DNA of 64,000 nt from assembly GCA_030848705.1 (NCBI GenBank), contig CM061242.1, positions 128,722,757 through 128,786,756 of the forward strand, given 5' to 3'. Position 1 is the first letter of the stretch; each line of letters opens with the position of its first letter. Source of the stretch: Heracleum sosnowskyi (Eukaryota > Streptophyta > Magnoliopsida > Apiales > Apiaceae). This document shows positions 1 to 9,695 of the stretch, one piece after another. Made by a program: the position numbers and the translations under genes. Under the pieces are notes generated by a model. That model made no database searches, was not told the origin of the DNA, and worked only from the letters and a program-made list of their open reading frames with translations.

Positions 1-289
1 TGCTAACAAAGAATCATGCTTTCGTCAAAAAAAAAAACAAAGAATCATTCTTGAGAGATAACAATTGTGAGGAATAAGGTGGAGAGGAGGTGTAGTGAAA
101 TTATTACGTGTAAATATAATATATGAGATGGAGAGAGATGAGTGAGAAAGAGAGGACATATATGTATGTATCAGCATTATTGAAGATAGATCTGAAAAGG
201 GTGAAGTGAAATTGAACGCTGAAAAGAGCGACAGTATGGAGAGATGTAAAGGGATTTTTTAGATCTAAAATATATGGCTGGGATTGAAC
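1..289. other. Left flank, no gene seen
   Basis: AT-rich sequence to the left of the first Gypsy element. It has purine-rich stretches but no credible coding exon, RNA gene or terminal repeat. Open frames here are short and run on into the LTR. Confidence 0.6.
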
Positions 290-294
290 GAAAG
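290..294. repeat. Target site duplication GAAAG, left copy
   Basis: GAAAG directly precedes the 5' LTR and is repeated directly after the 3' LTR at 10110-10114. A matching 5-bp duplication is the normal footprint of a Ty3/Gypsy integrase and fixes both ends of the element. Confidence 0.95.
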
Positions 295-708
295 TGTTGG
301 GGGCCCAACAGAGATCGGGCCGAATAGTGATTGGGCCGAGAAGTAATTGGGCCGAACGGTCACAGCCCACTTCTTCGTCTAGGTCCGTTGGATCTGACCG
401 TTGCTTGACCGAGTCGCCCGACTATTCAGGCGTAAGAACAGGACCACGCACGTGGCTGTTGCTCCCGAACAATCCGGGCGAACGGTTACCAGAGGGCCTA
501 TAAAAGCACCTGACAGGTTTGAATGAAGGGATAATACTCATTTTTACGCTCACAAATACTTACACGTTCATTTAAACCTAATTGGAACCTCTAATTTATT
601 CTCACACCGGAGGTGAATCGGGGGCCCAATCCCTCGCATTCTTCTCTTTTAACAAGTCACCCCGAAGAGCTTCCTGGAGTGCAACCCGACAGAAAACTGG
701 TTCCAACA
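295..708 (+). repeat. 5' LTR of element 1
   Basis: A 414-bp LTR starting TGTTGGGGGC and ending TTCCAACA, so it has the canonical TG...CA ends with a short terminal inverted repeat (TGTTGG/CCAACA). It matches 9696-10109 except for four A/G differences. Three exact 16-bp-spaced GGGCCGA units start at 317, 333 and 349. Confidence 0.96.
499..505 (+). promoter_or_regulatory. TATA box in 5' LTR of element 1
   Basis: TATAAAA in a GC-rich context, about 205 bp into the LTR. This is where the U3/R boundary and the start of the genomic transcript would be expected. The same motif lies at 9900-9906 in the 3' LTR. Confidence 0.7.
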
Positions 709-710
709 TT

Positions 711-728
711 TGGCGCCGTCTGTGGGAA
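711..728 (+). other. Primer binding site of element 1
   Basis: TGGCGCCGTCTGTGGGA begins two bases after the LTR end. TGGCGCCGT is complementary to a tRNA 3' end of the tRNA-Asp type, but the following bases diverge from the tRNA-Asp sequence I recall, so the tRNA identity is uncertain. Element 2 carries the same site. Confidence 0.75.
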
Positions 729-762
729 CGTGTAAGCCAATTCGTGACGTTAGCTGAGAACG

Positions 763-2784
763 ATGGCAATCGATAGTTCTGAGGACAGGGTGCTCGGTTT
801 TGCTGAAATTCATCGCCAGGGTCCCTCCACGACTACACCCCCCATTAATCGGGTTCTCAATTTTGATGATGATTTGGAGGAGGGACCGATGCCCACACCC
901 GAAGAGCAAAAGGCCATGATTCTTAAATGGCGTGAAGAAACTGCTGCCAAAGGAGGAAGGCAGAAGGAAAAGGAAAGGCTGGAGGCCGAAGCCCAAGCTA
1001 GGGCGAAGAAGAGAGAGGAGGATCTCGCTAAGCTAGAAGCAATTAAAAGGCGAAGGGCTGAGCTGGATGCTGAGGAAAAGGCTCTCCAAGGTGCTGTAGA
1101 GACCGGAGAACAACTATTGGTACAGACCAGTCACGGGAGAGAAAAGAGGGTGCATAATGATGAAGATGGATCTTCGGATTCTGAATCACATCCCCGAAGG
1201 ATCCTTTCAAAGGTGGTCGTACGATCGGATACCGACGAGGAAGGAGATCCTCGCATGAAAGACAGGCTGAGCCGAATGGAGAAGGCGATGTTCGGCGATC
1301 GTAGAATTAGTCACGAGCCGGTAGTGTCGGAGGAAATCGAGCAGTATAGACCTCCCCCTGGAAGACAATTCCCGAAGATGAACGAATTCAATGGGAAAGG
1401 CGACCCTGAAGACCATTGCGAGAAGTATGAGTCCCTTATGACAGGCATGGGGCACTGTGATGTCATGCTTTGCAAAATGTTCAAGACATATCTGAAGGGT
1501 CCAGCTACCATGTGGTACAGGTCAATGAAACCAAGGTCGATATGTTCTTACGACCAGCTAAAAAGAAAATTCTTGAGGCACTATTCGCATCTGTGCCGAA
1601 GAGAGAAGGATACCGAAGCTTTAATACACTGTAGACAAAGGCCGAACGAAGAGTTGGGAGATTATTTGGCTAGGTTTAAGGAAGAGGCTGGAATGGTAAC
1701 AAATTTGGACAAAGTAAAGGCTGCTGGGTTCTTATCGGCAGGACTAGACCCCATCAAAGGTAAAAAACTCCGATCTTCTCTTTATGATATTCCCCCTAAA
1801 TCCCTGAATGATATATACTTGAGAGGTGAGAGTATCCGACGGAAGATGGAATCCATCGGGGGGTTCAAAGAAGCCAATAGAGAAGATAGGGGGAAAAAAG
1901 GGTATGACAGGTACGATGCAGGGCGAAGATTCGATGATAGGCGTGATGAGGCGAAGGGTCGCGATAAAGCTGCCGAACGAAGGAGAGATAGGGATGGCAC
2001 ATCATTTACCCCTCTGAATGCACCAATCTCGAAGATTCTCCACGAGATAAAAGGAAAGCCTGGCTTCGTTCGCCCAGCACGAATGAAGATGCCCGATTAT
2101 AAGAAAAATGGTAACAAGTATTGCGATTATCATCAGGACAAGGGTCACAACACTGATGAGTGTTACCATCTAAAAAAGCTGATAGAAAAGATGATCAAGG
2201 AGGGAGAACTGAATAAATTTGTCAAAGACCTGAGGGACAAGCTAGCCCCGAAGGAAGACAAACGAAAAGAGCCCGAAGAGGTCGAAAGGTACAGAGGCGA
2301 AGTAAAAACCATATTCGGTGGAAGCACCCTGGGACGAGATAGCAAGACGGCCAAGAAAAGGTACGCAAAACAGGTTTACAATTTGTACCAGTTTCAATCT
2401 GCCAAACAGGCGATGCCGATCATGTTTACCGAGGATGACTATGAGGATGTGATTTGGCCTCATGAAGACCCTTTGCTCATCAATCCGGTAATCGGGAAAA
2501 ACAAAATATGGAAAGCTCTGATAGACGGGGGGAGCTCGGTGAACATTCTGTATCATCGGACGTATAGTAAAATGAACCTTGGAGGCGAACAGCTGGAACC
2601 CTGCCATGAAGCTCCCCTGTACGGCTTCGGGAATCAGCCAGTCCCTATTGAAGGTACTATCACTCTATCTGTCCTTTTGGGTAAAGCTCCATATACTGTG
2701 GAAAAGCAGGTCAAGTTCTATGTGGTTCGGGTTGAAAGCCCCTACAATGCCATTCTCGGAAGACCAACTCTTACTTCTTTTTAA
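763..2784 (+). CDS. Gag-protease part of the element 1 polyprotein
   Basis: This 673-residue frame encodes the structural Gag and the aspartic protease of the retrotransposon. It starts at the first ATG after the PBS, behind a 34-bp leader. The N-terminal third is charged and rich in Lys, Arg and Glu (likely coiled coil). A retrotransposon gag domain spans roughly residues 205-275. A zinc-knuckle variant of form C-x2-H-x4-H-x4-C lies at 454, 457, 462 and 467, with His in place of the usual second Cys. The protease active site reads Asp-Gly-Gly-Ser-Ser at 588-592 (normally D-T/S-G). The frame stops at TAA 2782-2784, just after the protease flap-like YNAILGR motif, and the same frame goes on directly as pol. 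The stop is therefore probably a nonsense mutation rather than a natural gag/pol boundary. Confidence 0.88.
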   Translation: MAIDSSEDRVLGFAEIHRQGPSTTTPPINRVLNFDDDLEEGPMPTPEEQKAMILKWREETAAKGGRQKEKERLEAEAQARAKKREEDLAKLEAIKRRRAELDAEEKALQGAVETGEQLLVQTSHGREKRVHNDEDGSSDSESHPRRILSKVVVRSDTDEEGDPRMKDRLSRMEKAMFGDRRISHEPVVSEEIEQYRPPPGRQFPKMNEFNGKGDPEDHCEKYESLMTGMGHCDVMLCKMFKTYLKGPATMWYRSMKPRSICSYDQLKRKFLRHYSHLCRREKDTEALIHCRQRPNEELGDYLARFKEEAGMVTNLDKVKAAGFLSAGLDPIKGKKLRSSLYDIPPKSLNDIYLRGESIRRKMESIGGFKEANREDRGKKGYDRYDAGRRFDDRRDEAKGRDKAAERRRDRDGTSFTPLNAPISKILHEIKGKPGFVRPARMKMPDYKKNGNKYCDYHQDKGHNTDECYHLKKLIEKMIKEGELNKFVKDLRDKLAPKEDKRKEPEEVERYRGEVKTIFGGSTLGRDSKTAKKRYAKQVYNLYQFQSAKQAMPIMFTEDDYEDVIWPHEDPLLINPVIGKNKIWKALIDGGSSVNILYHRTYSKMNLGGEQLEPCHEAPLYGFGNQPVPIEGTITLSVLLGKAPYTVEKQVKFYVVRVESPYNAILGRPTLTSF

Positions 2785-5700
2785 GCGGTTGCATCAATAC
2801 CTCATCTTAAATTGAAATTTCCGACTGAGCATGGAATCGGGGAAATGAGGGGCGATCAAAAAACTGCTCGAATCATCATGTTGGACGATCTGGACAAGGA
2901 TCAAGATTTTGAGATGACCGAAGGAGGTAAGAGGAAAAGGGCCGAAGGCGAAATCAGCGGAAGTCGCCAAACCCTAAATTTTGAGTTAGAGAAATTTGGT
3001 GCGGACCTATCCAATGCAATTGCCGAACCAGCAGCAGAAACCGAAGAGGTAGAGCTATATGCGGGCTGTTCGGGGAAAATGGTGCGAATCGGGAAAAATA
3101 TGGAACCTGACCTCAAGAGGAAAGTGATCGAAGTTGTCAGACAATACCACGACGTCTTCGCCTGGGGGCCGGAGGATATGCCTGGCTTGGATCCAAAGAC
3201 GGCGAAGCATTGTCTCAATGTTAAACCCGAGGCAAAGCCAGTAAAGCAAAGAAAGAGAACATTCGCCATGGAACGACAGAAGATCATTGAAGCTGAAGTG
3301 GAAAAACTTTTGGAAGCAAAATTCATAGAGGAAATCGAATACCCGGACTGGCTAGCCAATGTGGTGGTGGTAAAGAAAGCTAACAATAAATGGCGAATGT
3401 GTGTGGACTACACCGACTTAAACAAAGCATGCCCGAAGGACCACTACCCACTTCCTAGCATTGATCAGCTGACAGACGCCACTGCTGGATATCAGGTACT
3501 TAGTTTTTTGGATGCTTTTTCAGGATACCATCAGATTGCAATGAATGCCGAGGATATTCCAAAGACAGCATTCATCACCCCGAAAGGAACATATGCCTAC
3601 ATCAAAATGCCTTTCGGCCTGAAAAACGCAGGAGCCACATTCCAAAGAGTGGTCAATCGGATTTTCCATAAACAAATTGGGAGAAACATGGAATGCTATG
3701 TGGATGATATGATTGTTAAGTCCCAGTTCGAAGATCACATGGAAGACCTCAAAGAGTGCTTCGAGACATTAAGGAAGCACGGTATGAAGATTAATCCGAA
3801 CAAGTGTACTTTCGGAGTCTCCAGTGGGAAATTCCTAGGGTACATGGTCAGTGCCCGAGGGATCGAGGCAAACCCGGAAAAAATACAAGCAGTGATCGAC
3901 ATGGAACAACCGAAGACAGTTCGGGATGTACAGAAATTGACCGGTCGAATGGCCGCCTTGCGAAGATTTATTTCCAGATCAGCAGAAAAGGCCCTGCCTT
4001 TCTTTGAAGCACTCCGGGGATCGAAGAATTTTGAATGGGGATCGGAGTGCCAGAGAGCATTCGAGGAGGTGAAGGAGTATCTCACCAAGGCGCCTCTCCT
4101 GATGAGGCCCGATCCGAAGGAAACTTTACAGCTGTACTTAGCAGTGAGCGACCGAACTCTTGGAGCAGTACTAGTTAAAGAACATAACAGCTCTCAACAC
4201 CCGGTGTTTTATGTATCCCACATGCTGAAGGATGCGGAAACAAGATATCCAAATGCAGAAAAGTTCGCCTACGGCCTTGTAATGGCGACCCGAAAGCTAC
4301 ATCATTATTTTCATGGGCGAACGGTACAGGTTATAACCGATCAACCCCTCAAGAAAATTTTGACAAGACCAGAGGCGTCCGGAAGGGTGGTAGCTTGGTC
4401 CATCGAGCTGGGAGAATATGATTTGGAATACATACCCAGAACGTCCATCAAAGCCCAAGCATTGGCAGACTTCATGGTCGAATGCTATTTTTTAGGACCA
4501 AAAGACCTAGCTCCCGAAGAGCAGCTGGTCCGATCGCCAGGCAAGTGGAAATTGTTCGTAGATGGGTCGGTAGCCGGGTCAAAGTATGGGGCAGGATTAA
4601 TCCTTTCAAGTCCAGACGGGTTCGAAATCTGCCAAGCAATAAGATTCACTTTCCCGCTAACCAATAATGAGGCCGAGTACGAAGCATTGCTAGCCGGTTT
4701 AAACCTGGCCAAAAATCTCGAGGTAAGAAATTTACGAGCATTTAGTGATTCTATGTTAGTGGTGAAGCACTTTTCAGGAGAGTACGAACAAAGAGAGCTT
4801 CGACTCAAGGCTTACGCCGCAAAGGTAAAGTACTCATCGGTCTCATTTGAATCCTTCGAATTAAGTCAAGTAGGGAGAGAGGATAACAGCCGAGCCGATG
4901 CTCTGTCAAGATTGGCTTCAGCCGAAACACACAACCTCACAGGTTCCATCTACCTGACTGAAGTGAAAAGCCCTTCAATCGACAAGCAACAATGCATGGA
5001 AATCCACCAAGGCATTAACTGGATGACCCCGATCAGGGCCTATCTCGAAAAAGATACTTTGCCCCTGGACCGGAGAGAGGCTCAAAAAGTGAAGTACAGG
5101 GCAGCAAGCTACACCATCATCGGTAACAAGTTGTATAGAAGGTCAGCAACAGAACCCCTTCTCCGATGTTTGGATCCCGAAGAACAAATACTGGCCTTAG
5201 AAACAGTTCACGAAGGAATATGCGGAGAACATCTTGTCGGTCGGTCACTTGCCTTCAAAATCCTCAGACAAGGATTTTATTGGCCGACTTTACGAGCAGA
5301 TGCGGCCGATTATGCAAAGAAGTGTCGACAATGCCAGTTATTCAGTACTATCCCGAAGCAGCCACCAGAAGAAATGGCATCAATCCTAAGCCCCATTCCT
5401 TTCGCCATGTGGGCTGTAGATATCGTGGGAATTCTACCTAAGAGCACGAAACAAGCCAAGTACTGCATAGTGGCGATCGACTATATGACCAAATGGGTTG
5501 AAGCAAGACCTCTGGCGACCATAACCGAAGAAGCAGCAAAAAAATTCATGTTAGAGCAAGTCATACTCAGGTTCGGGATCCCGAAGGTCTGTGTATCCGA
5601 CAATGGGACCCAATTCATCAGGAACAAATTCCGAAAGTTCTTGACGCATTTCGGAATACAACAGAAATTTAGCTCGGTCGGTCATCCTCAAGGAAATGGA

Positions 5701-6252
5701 GCAATCGAAGCTGCAAACAAAATCATCTTCGATGGAATAAAAAAGCGACTAGGAGACGCCAAGGGCCTTTGGGCAGAAGAGTTAAACTGGGTGTTGTGGG
5801 CATACCGAACAACCCCACGTTCATCAACTGGAGAAACACCTTTCAAGTTGGCATTCGGGACCGACGCCCTGGTTCCTGTTGAGGTCGGACTGGACTCCTA
5901 CCGAACGGAGGTATTCAACGTCGAAGCAAACGAATTCGGCCTTCGGGCCAATGTGGATTTATTGGAAGAAGAGAGAGAGGCGGCTCACCTAAGGAATTTG
6001 AAATATCAGCTCCAGGCAGCCCAATACTACGACGCCAGAGTAAAGAAAAGGACCTTCATGGTGGGAGATTTGGTGCTGCGGGAATTGGCTACTTCTATGC
6101 CAGCTAAGCAGGGAAAACTAATGCCAAACTGGGAAGGCCCGTATAAAGTAACTGAGGTGGTTCGACCTGGTACCTACAAATTAGCAACCACGTCTGGCGA
6201 CCCGATCAAGAACACATGGCACGCCTCTAGGTTACGAAGATATTACCAGTAG
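2785..6252 (+). CDS. RT-RNase H-integrase part of the element 1 polyprotein
   Basis: The frame continues in phase with gag after the TAA; the first ATG is at 2812 (1,146 residues from there). Residues below count from that Met. The reverse transcriptase has WRMCVDY near 194, an intact MPFGLKNAGATFQ motif and YVDD at 296-299. The following Gypsy-type RNase H (near 440-560) reads LYLAVS where a catalytic Asp is expected. An archaeal-type RNase H follows from VDGS (Asp 584) with the NNEAEYEALL, SDS and ADALS motifs. The integrase has an HHCC zinc finger starting at His 800, then AVDI, SDNGTQF and a Glu in the PQGNG...E segment (D,D,E triad). There is no chromodomain. Apart from the upstream stop, no further lesion is visible. 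Confidence 0.9.
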   Translation, partial: AVASIPHLKLKFPTEHGIGEMRGDQKTARIIMLDDLDKDQDFEMTEGGKRKRAEGEISGSRQTLNFELEKFGADLSNAIAEPAAETEEVELYAGCSGKMVRIGKNMEPDLKRKVIEVVRQYHDVFAWGPEDMPGLDPKTAKHCLNVKPEAKPVKQRKRTFAMERQKIIEAEVEKLLEAKFIEEIEYPDWLANVVVVKKANNKWRMCVDYTDLNKACPKDHYPLPSIDQLTDATAGYQVLSFLDAFSGYHQIAMNAEDIPKTAFITPKGTYAYIKMPFGLKNAGATFQRVVNRIFHKQIGRNMECYVDDMIVKSQFEDHMEDLKECFETLRKHGMKINPNKCTFGVSSGKFLGYMVSARGIEANPEKIQAVIDMEQPKTVRDVQKLTGRMAALRRFISRSAEKALPFFEALRGSKNFEWGSECQRAFEEVKEYLTKAPLLMRPDPKETLQLYLAVSDRTLGAVLVKEHNSSQHPVFYVSHMLKDAETRYPNAEKFAYGLVMATRKLHHYFHGRTVQVITDQPLKKILTRPEASGRVVAWSIELGEYDLEYIPRTSIKAQALADFMVECYFLGPKDLAPEEQLVRSPGKWKLFVDGSVAGSKYGAGLILSSPDGFEICQAIRFTFPLTNNEAEYEALLAGLNLAKNLEVRNLRAFSDSMLVVKHFSGEYEQRELRLKAYAAKVKYSSVSFESFELSQVGREDNSRADALSRLASAETHNLTGSIYLTEVKSPSIDKQQCMEIHQGINWMTPIRAYLEKDTLPLDRREAQKVKYRAASYTIIGNKLYRRSATEPLLRCLDPEEQILALETVHEGICGEHLVGRSLAFKILRQGFYWPTLRADAADYAKKCRQCQLFSTIPKQPPEEMASILSPIPFAMWAVDIVGILPKSTKQAKYCIVAIDYMTKWVEARPLATITEEAAKKFMLEQVILRFGIPKVCVSDNGTQFIRNKFRKFLTHFGIQQKFSSVGHPQGNGAIEAANKIIFDGIKKRLGDAKGLWAEELNWVLWAYRTTPRSSTGETPFKLAFGTDALVPVEVGLDSYRTEVFNVEANEFGLRANVDLLEEEREAAHLRNLKYQLQAAQYYDARVKKRTFMVGDLVLRELATSMPAKQGKLMPNWEGPYKVTEVVRPGTYKLATTSGDPIKNTWHASRLRRYYQ

Positions 6253-6550
6253 CCTTCATCCAATCTAGAGGAATATGGCCGAACAAAAGGTGCTCGCCAC
6301 TCAAGTTCTTGTTTTCACTTCATACTAAGTTTTTTTTTTTTTTTCTCTGAAAAGCATGTAAAGTTGAATAATTTATCAATAAAATACATGTTCCCCTGTT
6401 CTACTTATTTTATCAGTTATGCATTATAATGTTATAAGTCGGACATTTATCTGGGGATGACCAGAAACGATAAATGCCACGACTTCTTGAATAATGTTTC
6501 ATAAATTTGGCGATCGGATAACCAAACAGCCAAACTTTGGGAGAATTCAG

Positions 6551-7060
6551 ACATGTTAGGCGAAAAAGAAAGCCGAAGATACATATCATGGTTAAATTTT
6601 ATTAATTATGTTAGGCAAAATGAAGCCGAAGACACATAAAACTGATTGAATTACGTTAAGGCGAAGTTGATAAGCCGAAGACACGTAAATTTTATTAATT
6701 ATGTTAAGGCAAAATGAAGCCGAAGACACATAAAACTGATTGAATTACGTTAAGGCGAAGTTGATAAGCCGAAGACACGTAAATTTTATTAATTATGTGA
6801 AGGCAAAATGAAGCCGAAGACACATAAAACTGATTGAATTACGTTAAGGCGAAGTTGATAAGCCGAAGACACGTAAATTTTACAAAATATGTTGAAGGCA
6901 ATGATTGAAGGCCGAAGATGCATAAAATTTATAAACTATGTTAAAGGCGGAATAAAGCCGAAAACTCACTAATAAAAGGCCCGAAGGCTTAATAAAGTAC
7001 AAAGAGTTAAAACCCGAAGGCTTAATAAAGTACAAGCTACAAAGGGAAATATTACTGCCC
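6551..7060. repeat. Tandem repeat block, 47-bp monomers in a 94-bp higher-order unit
   Basis: Between pol and the antisense gene of element 1, copies start at 6601 (93 bp), 6694 (94 bp) and 6788 (94 bp) and are nearly identical. Each 94-bp unit consists of two diverged monomers of about 47 bp that share AAGGC...AAGCCGAAGACAC. More degenerate monomers extend to both sides, and GCCGAAG/CCCGAAGGC words recur up to the end of the antisense gene. Tandem repeats in this position are known from several Tat-lineage elements. Confidence 0.85.
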
Positions 7061-7066
7061 GAAGGC

Positions 7067-8892
7067 CTAATCTGACAGATCCTCGTCTTCGCCTGAGGAG
7101 ACCGCCGGAAGCTCGTCCTCATCAGGGCGACCGACGGGATCGCTGAAACCAGGCTCTATCAGGGGCTGATGATCCAAGCCCATGGCGGCCGCCCTCCTCA
7201 CGACTTCGTCGTGGCCCATCTGGTAGTACCGCTCTTCGGCGATCAGCCGCAGCTTGGTCTCCTTACGAGCCAGCTTCCTCGAAGCCTTGAGGGACAGGTT
7301 CCGACGAGTCAGCCTAGCCCGAAGGGAATCCAGCTCCTTCTGCATCGCCTCCTTGTCAGCCCTTAGCGCCATAGATTGGCCTTCTAGCCTTTCCACATCG
7401 CCAACAGCTTGGCGGAGAGCAGCCTCCGATCGGACCGACCGAACCTCCAGTTCCCGAAGTTGGTCGAATCTACCCTCCATATCATTCACCTTGTCGGTGA
7501 TGACAGCAGCCATCGGCGTCGCCTAAAATAAGGAAAAAGACCTTGGTTAGAAAAATGCAAGAACAAGAAATTGAAAGGAAAAGCAAATATATTACCAAAG
7601 AAAGGAAGGCCATCATGTCGGCGCAGGCATCGGCGATATCCAACCGATCGTAGTTAGGGCGATCAGCCGGAAGCACCAAAGCCCGGCATAAATCAGGAGC
7701 TATCTCCTTGATCGCCTTAGGGTCGGCCGAGGTGACAGCATCGGACTCCAGGATCGCCCACTGAGGAACGTACGTCTTCAGAACGTCCCCCCGCCGAACC
7801 CTCTTCCTGACCAGGGGAGTCTCGGTCACCTGCTCCGCATTCTCGGTTCGAGAGGGAGACGTCGGGACCGATTGTTCAGGTGCCCGTTTATCGCCCTCCT
7901 GGCGATCCTCATTAGTCACAGCCCCCGTCCCGGCCGCTTCGGCTGCCTCGGCCTCTTCAGCCATCCTAGCCGCTAAAGCTGTCTGCTCCGCCTCAAACTT
8001 GGCCCTCTTTCGTTCAACGATAGCCTGGCGAGAAGACACTGTAAAAGTAAGAAAAAGGTGTTAGACATTTTAAAAGACAACATAAAAAGGAAGACAGAAG
8101 CACAGAAGAAAGAAAAGTAAAAATCTAGTGCAAGGGACGAGGAATGTTACCATTACCCCATAGGGCGAAAAGCCATTGGAGATCCCTAAGGTCCTCTAAG
8201 GGAATCCGGCCCATATCAAAATTGCACAACCTTCGGTATTCATGCAATTCGCCACCTGAAAGGGTGGGTTTAACTATTTTGGTCGAAGGATCGACCACCT
8301 GCCACTGAGACGCAGCACCAATCTTAGGGCCCGAGATAAAACACCACTTGTCGTGACTGCCTTTGTTGTTAGAATTGGTCTCTACCCACTCGGCCCTGTT
8401 AGTACGGTGAACGATGGAGTAGAAACCCTTGCTCTTACCATTCTTCCGGAAGTCGTGATGGTGCCAGAACAGGGCGGGAGTTGGGTCAACGTTGGCCGCC
8501 AGACATCGGCATTGGAAGCCGTTCATATGCAAAAACCCATTTGGATCCATTTGGCCCAAAGCTATCCCCATCTGGGCGAATAGTTGCTTCACTATGGGAA
8601 GCATCGGAACCCGAAAACCGCATTTTAAAGCGGCTTTAGAGATTCCGGTGGCCACATCACCATAGCCCTTCGGGACAGGAGGATTGAACCATATCCGGTC
8701 GGCAGCTCTCGGCAGATACGTATGCCAGGCACCGGTCGGGATATCGAACTCTTTCGGTAACTTAGCCACCCTGTCCTCAGACAACCGAGTCGGATGATTC
8801 GCCGCGGGGAATTCATCGACATCATGAAACGGGTATCTGTCCGGAGATATAGATCTGGGAGATTGTCCCGATGTAGAAGCCGACCGATCCAT
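7067..8892 (-). CDS. Antisense spliced gene of element 1 (gypsy-associated Transposase_28-like protein)
   Basis: A gene on the strand opposite gag-pol. Three exons close in frame: 8892 to 8157 (or 8151), 8038 to 7596, and 7522 to 7067. Two donors, G|GTAATG and G|GTAACA, both give phase 1 at the first junction; the second junction is phase 0 (CTTTG|GTAATA to TTATTTTAG|). With the 8151 donor the protein is 546 residues. Exon 1 resembles the plant family annotated as putative gypsy-type transposon protein (Pfam Transposase_28), with GFRVPMLPIVKQLF-like text. Exon 2 is Ala/Glu-rich. Exon 3 is a long heptad-like coiled coil ending in an acidic tail (SSGEDEDLSD). The start is a true ATG at 8890-8892. 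Biochemical function is unknown; a role in element regulation or packaging is only inference. No stop interrupts the chain. Confidence 0.75.
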
Positions 8893-9695
8893 AATTCCTG
8901 CATTAATATGAAGAAATTAGCCTTGTACTCGGACATGGACAAGAAAGAGAAGAAAGGAAAAGTGGTCACCGAGTACAGGGGGCTTGGATCGATCGGGGAG
9001 TTACTAGCTTCTAAGCCAATGAAAAAGGAGTAATCTCTAAAGGAGCTACGCGTCCCGAAGGTTGTTCTAAGGGCGAATTCATCCCGAAGATCGTTCTAGG
9101 GACAAATTGGCCTCAGAAATTGTTCTTAGGATGAATCTACCTACTGGTCTGACTACCGACATAATTATGGTTACATTTTCAACAGCAAGTATAACCCAAA
9201 GCAAAAAATACTATTATACCTAAATTATAGTGGACATAATCGGAAAAGTTCAACGTAAAATGGGAAATCGCGAAAAAAGATACATAGAACTTACTTGTGA
9301 TACGAGCTGGAGGAGGATTTGAACCCGAGACAATGGAGATTGTTGATAACTGCAAATAGATGGGCTGGAGAAAAACTGGCAGAATGTCTTTGCTTTTGAT
9401 TATGTGAGTGACGACGATTGGGGGGAAATTTGGCATTTATACAGAAGGATATGTGACGTTTGGACAGTAAAATATAAGAGTTTAATCTCGATCGCACGAT
9501 CCAAGTCGTTTGGGATTCGACGGTGATGATCCAGTACTAATCTCGAGAAATTACGGCTGTCATCATTAATTACGACACGATTCTCTAGGTGACATGTCAT
9601 AAACGGATAGACACGGAACCGTTGGAGTCTATCCCGAAGAGAAGTAAATAGCTAGGACTCCGGACGCATTGACATCCGACCGAAGTCCAGGGACA
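8893..9695. other. Spacer between antisense gene and 3' LTR of element 1
   Basis: Non-coding. It holds the probable promoter and leader of the antisense gene. Around 9046-9140 there are three degenerate units of roughly 34 bp, with related CCCGAAG...GTTCTA text. Immediately before the LTR the sequence is CCAGGGACA, which may act as a weak polypurine tract. Confidence 0.5.
9434..9440 (-). promoter_or_regulatory. Candidate TATA box for the element 1 antisense gene
   Basis: Read on the minus strand this is TATAAAT, about 540 bp upstream of the antisense ATG and outside the LTR. The distance would require a long leader or a leader intron. It is a motif match only. Confidence 0.35.

Noticed and set aside
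104..370. Minus-strand open frame across the left flank and LTR start
   Set aside because: It crosses the exact LTR boundary, has low-complexity Phe/Leu/Ile content and no domain; treated as chance.
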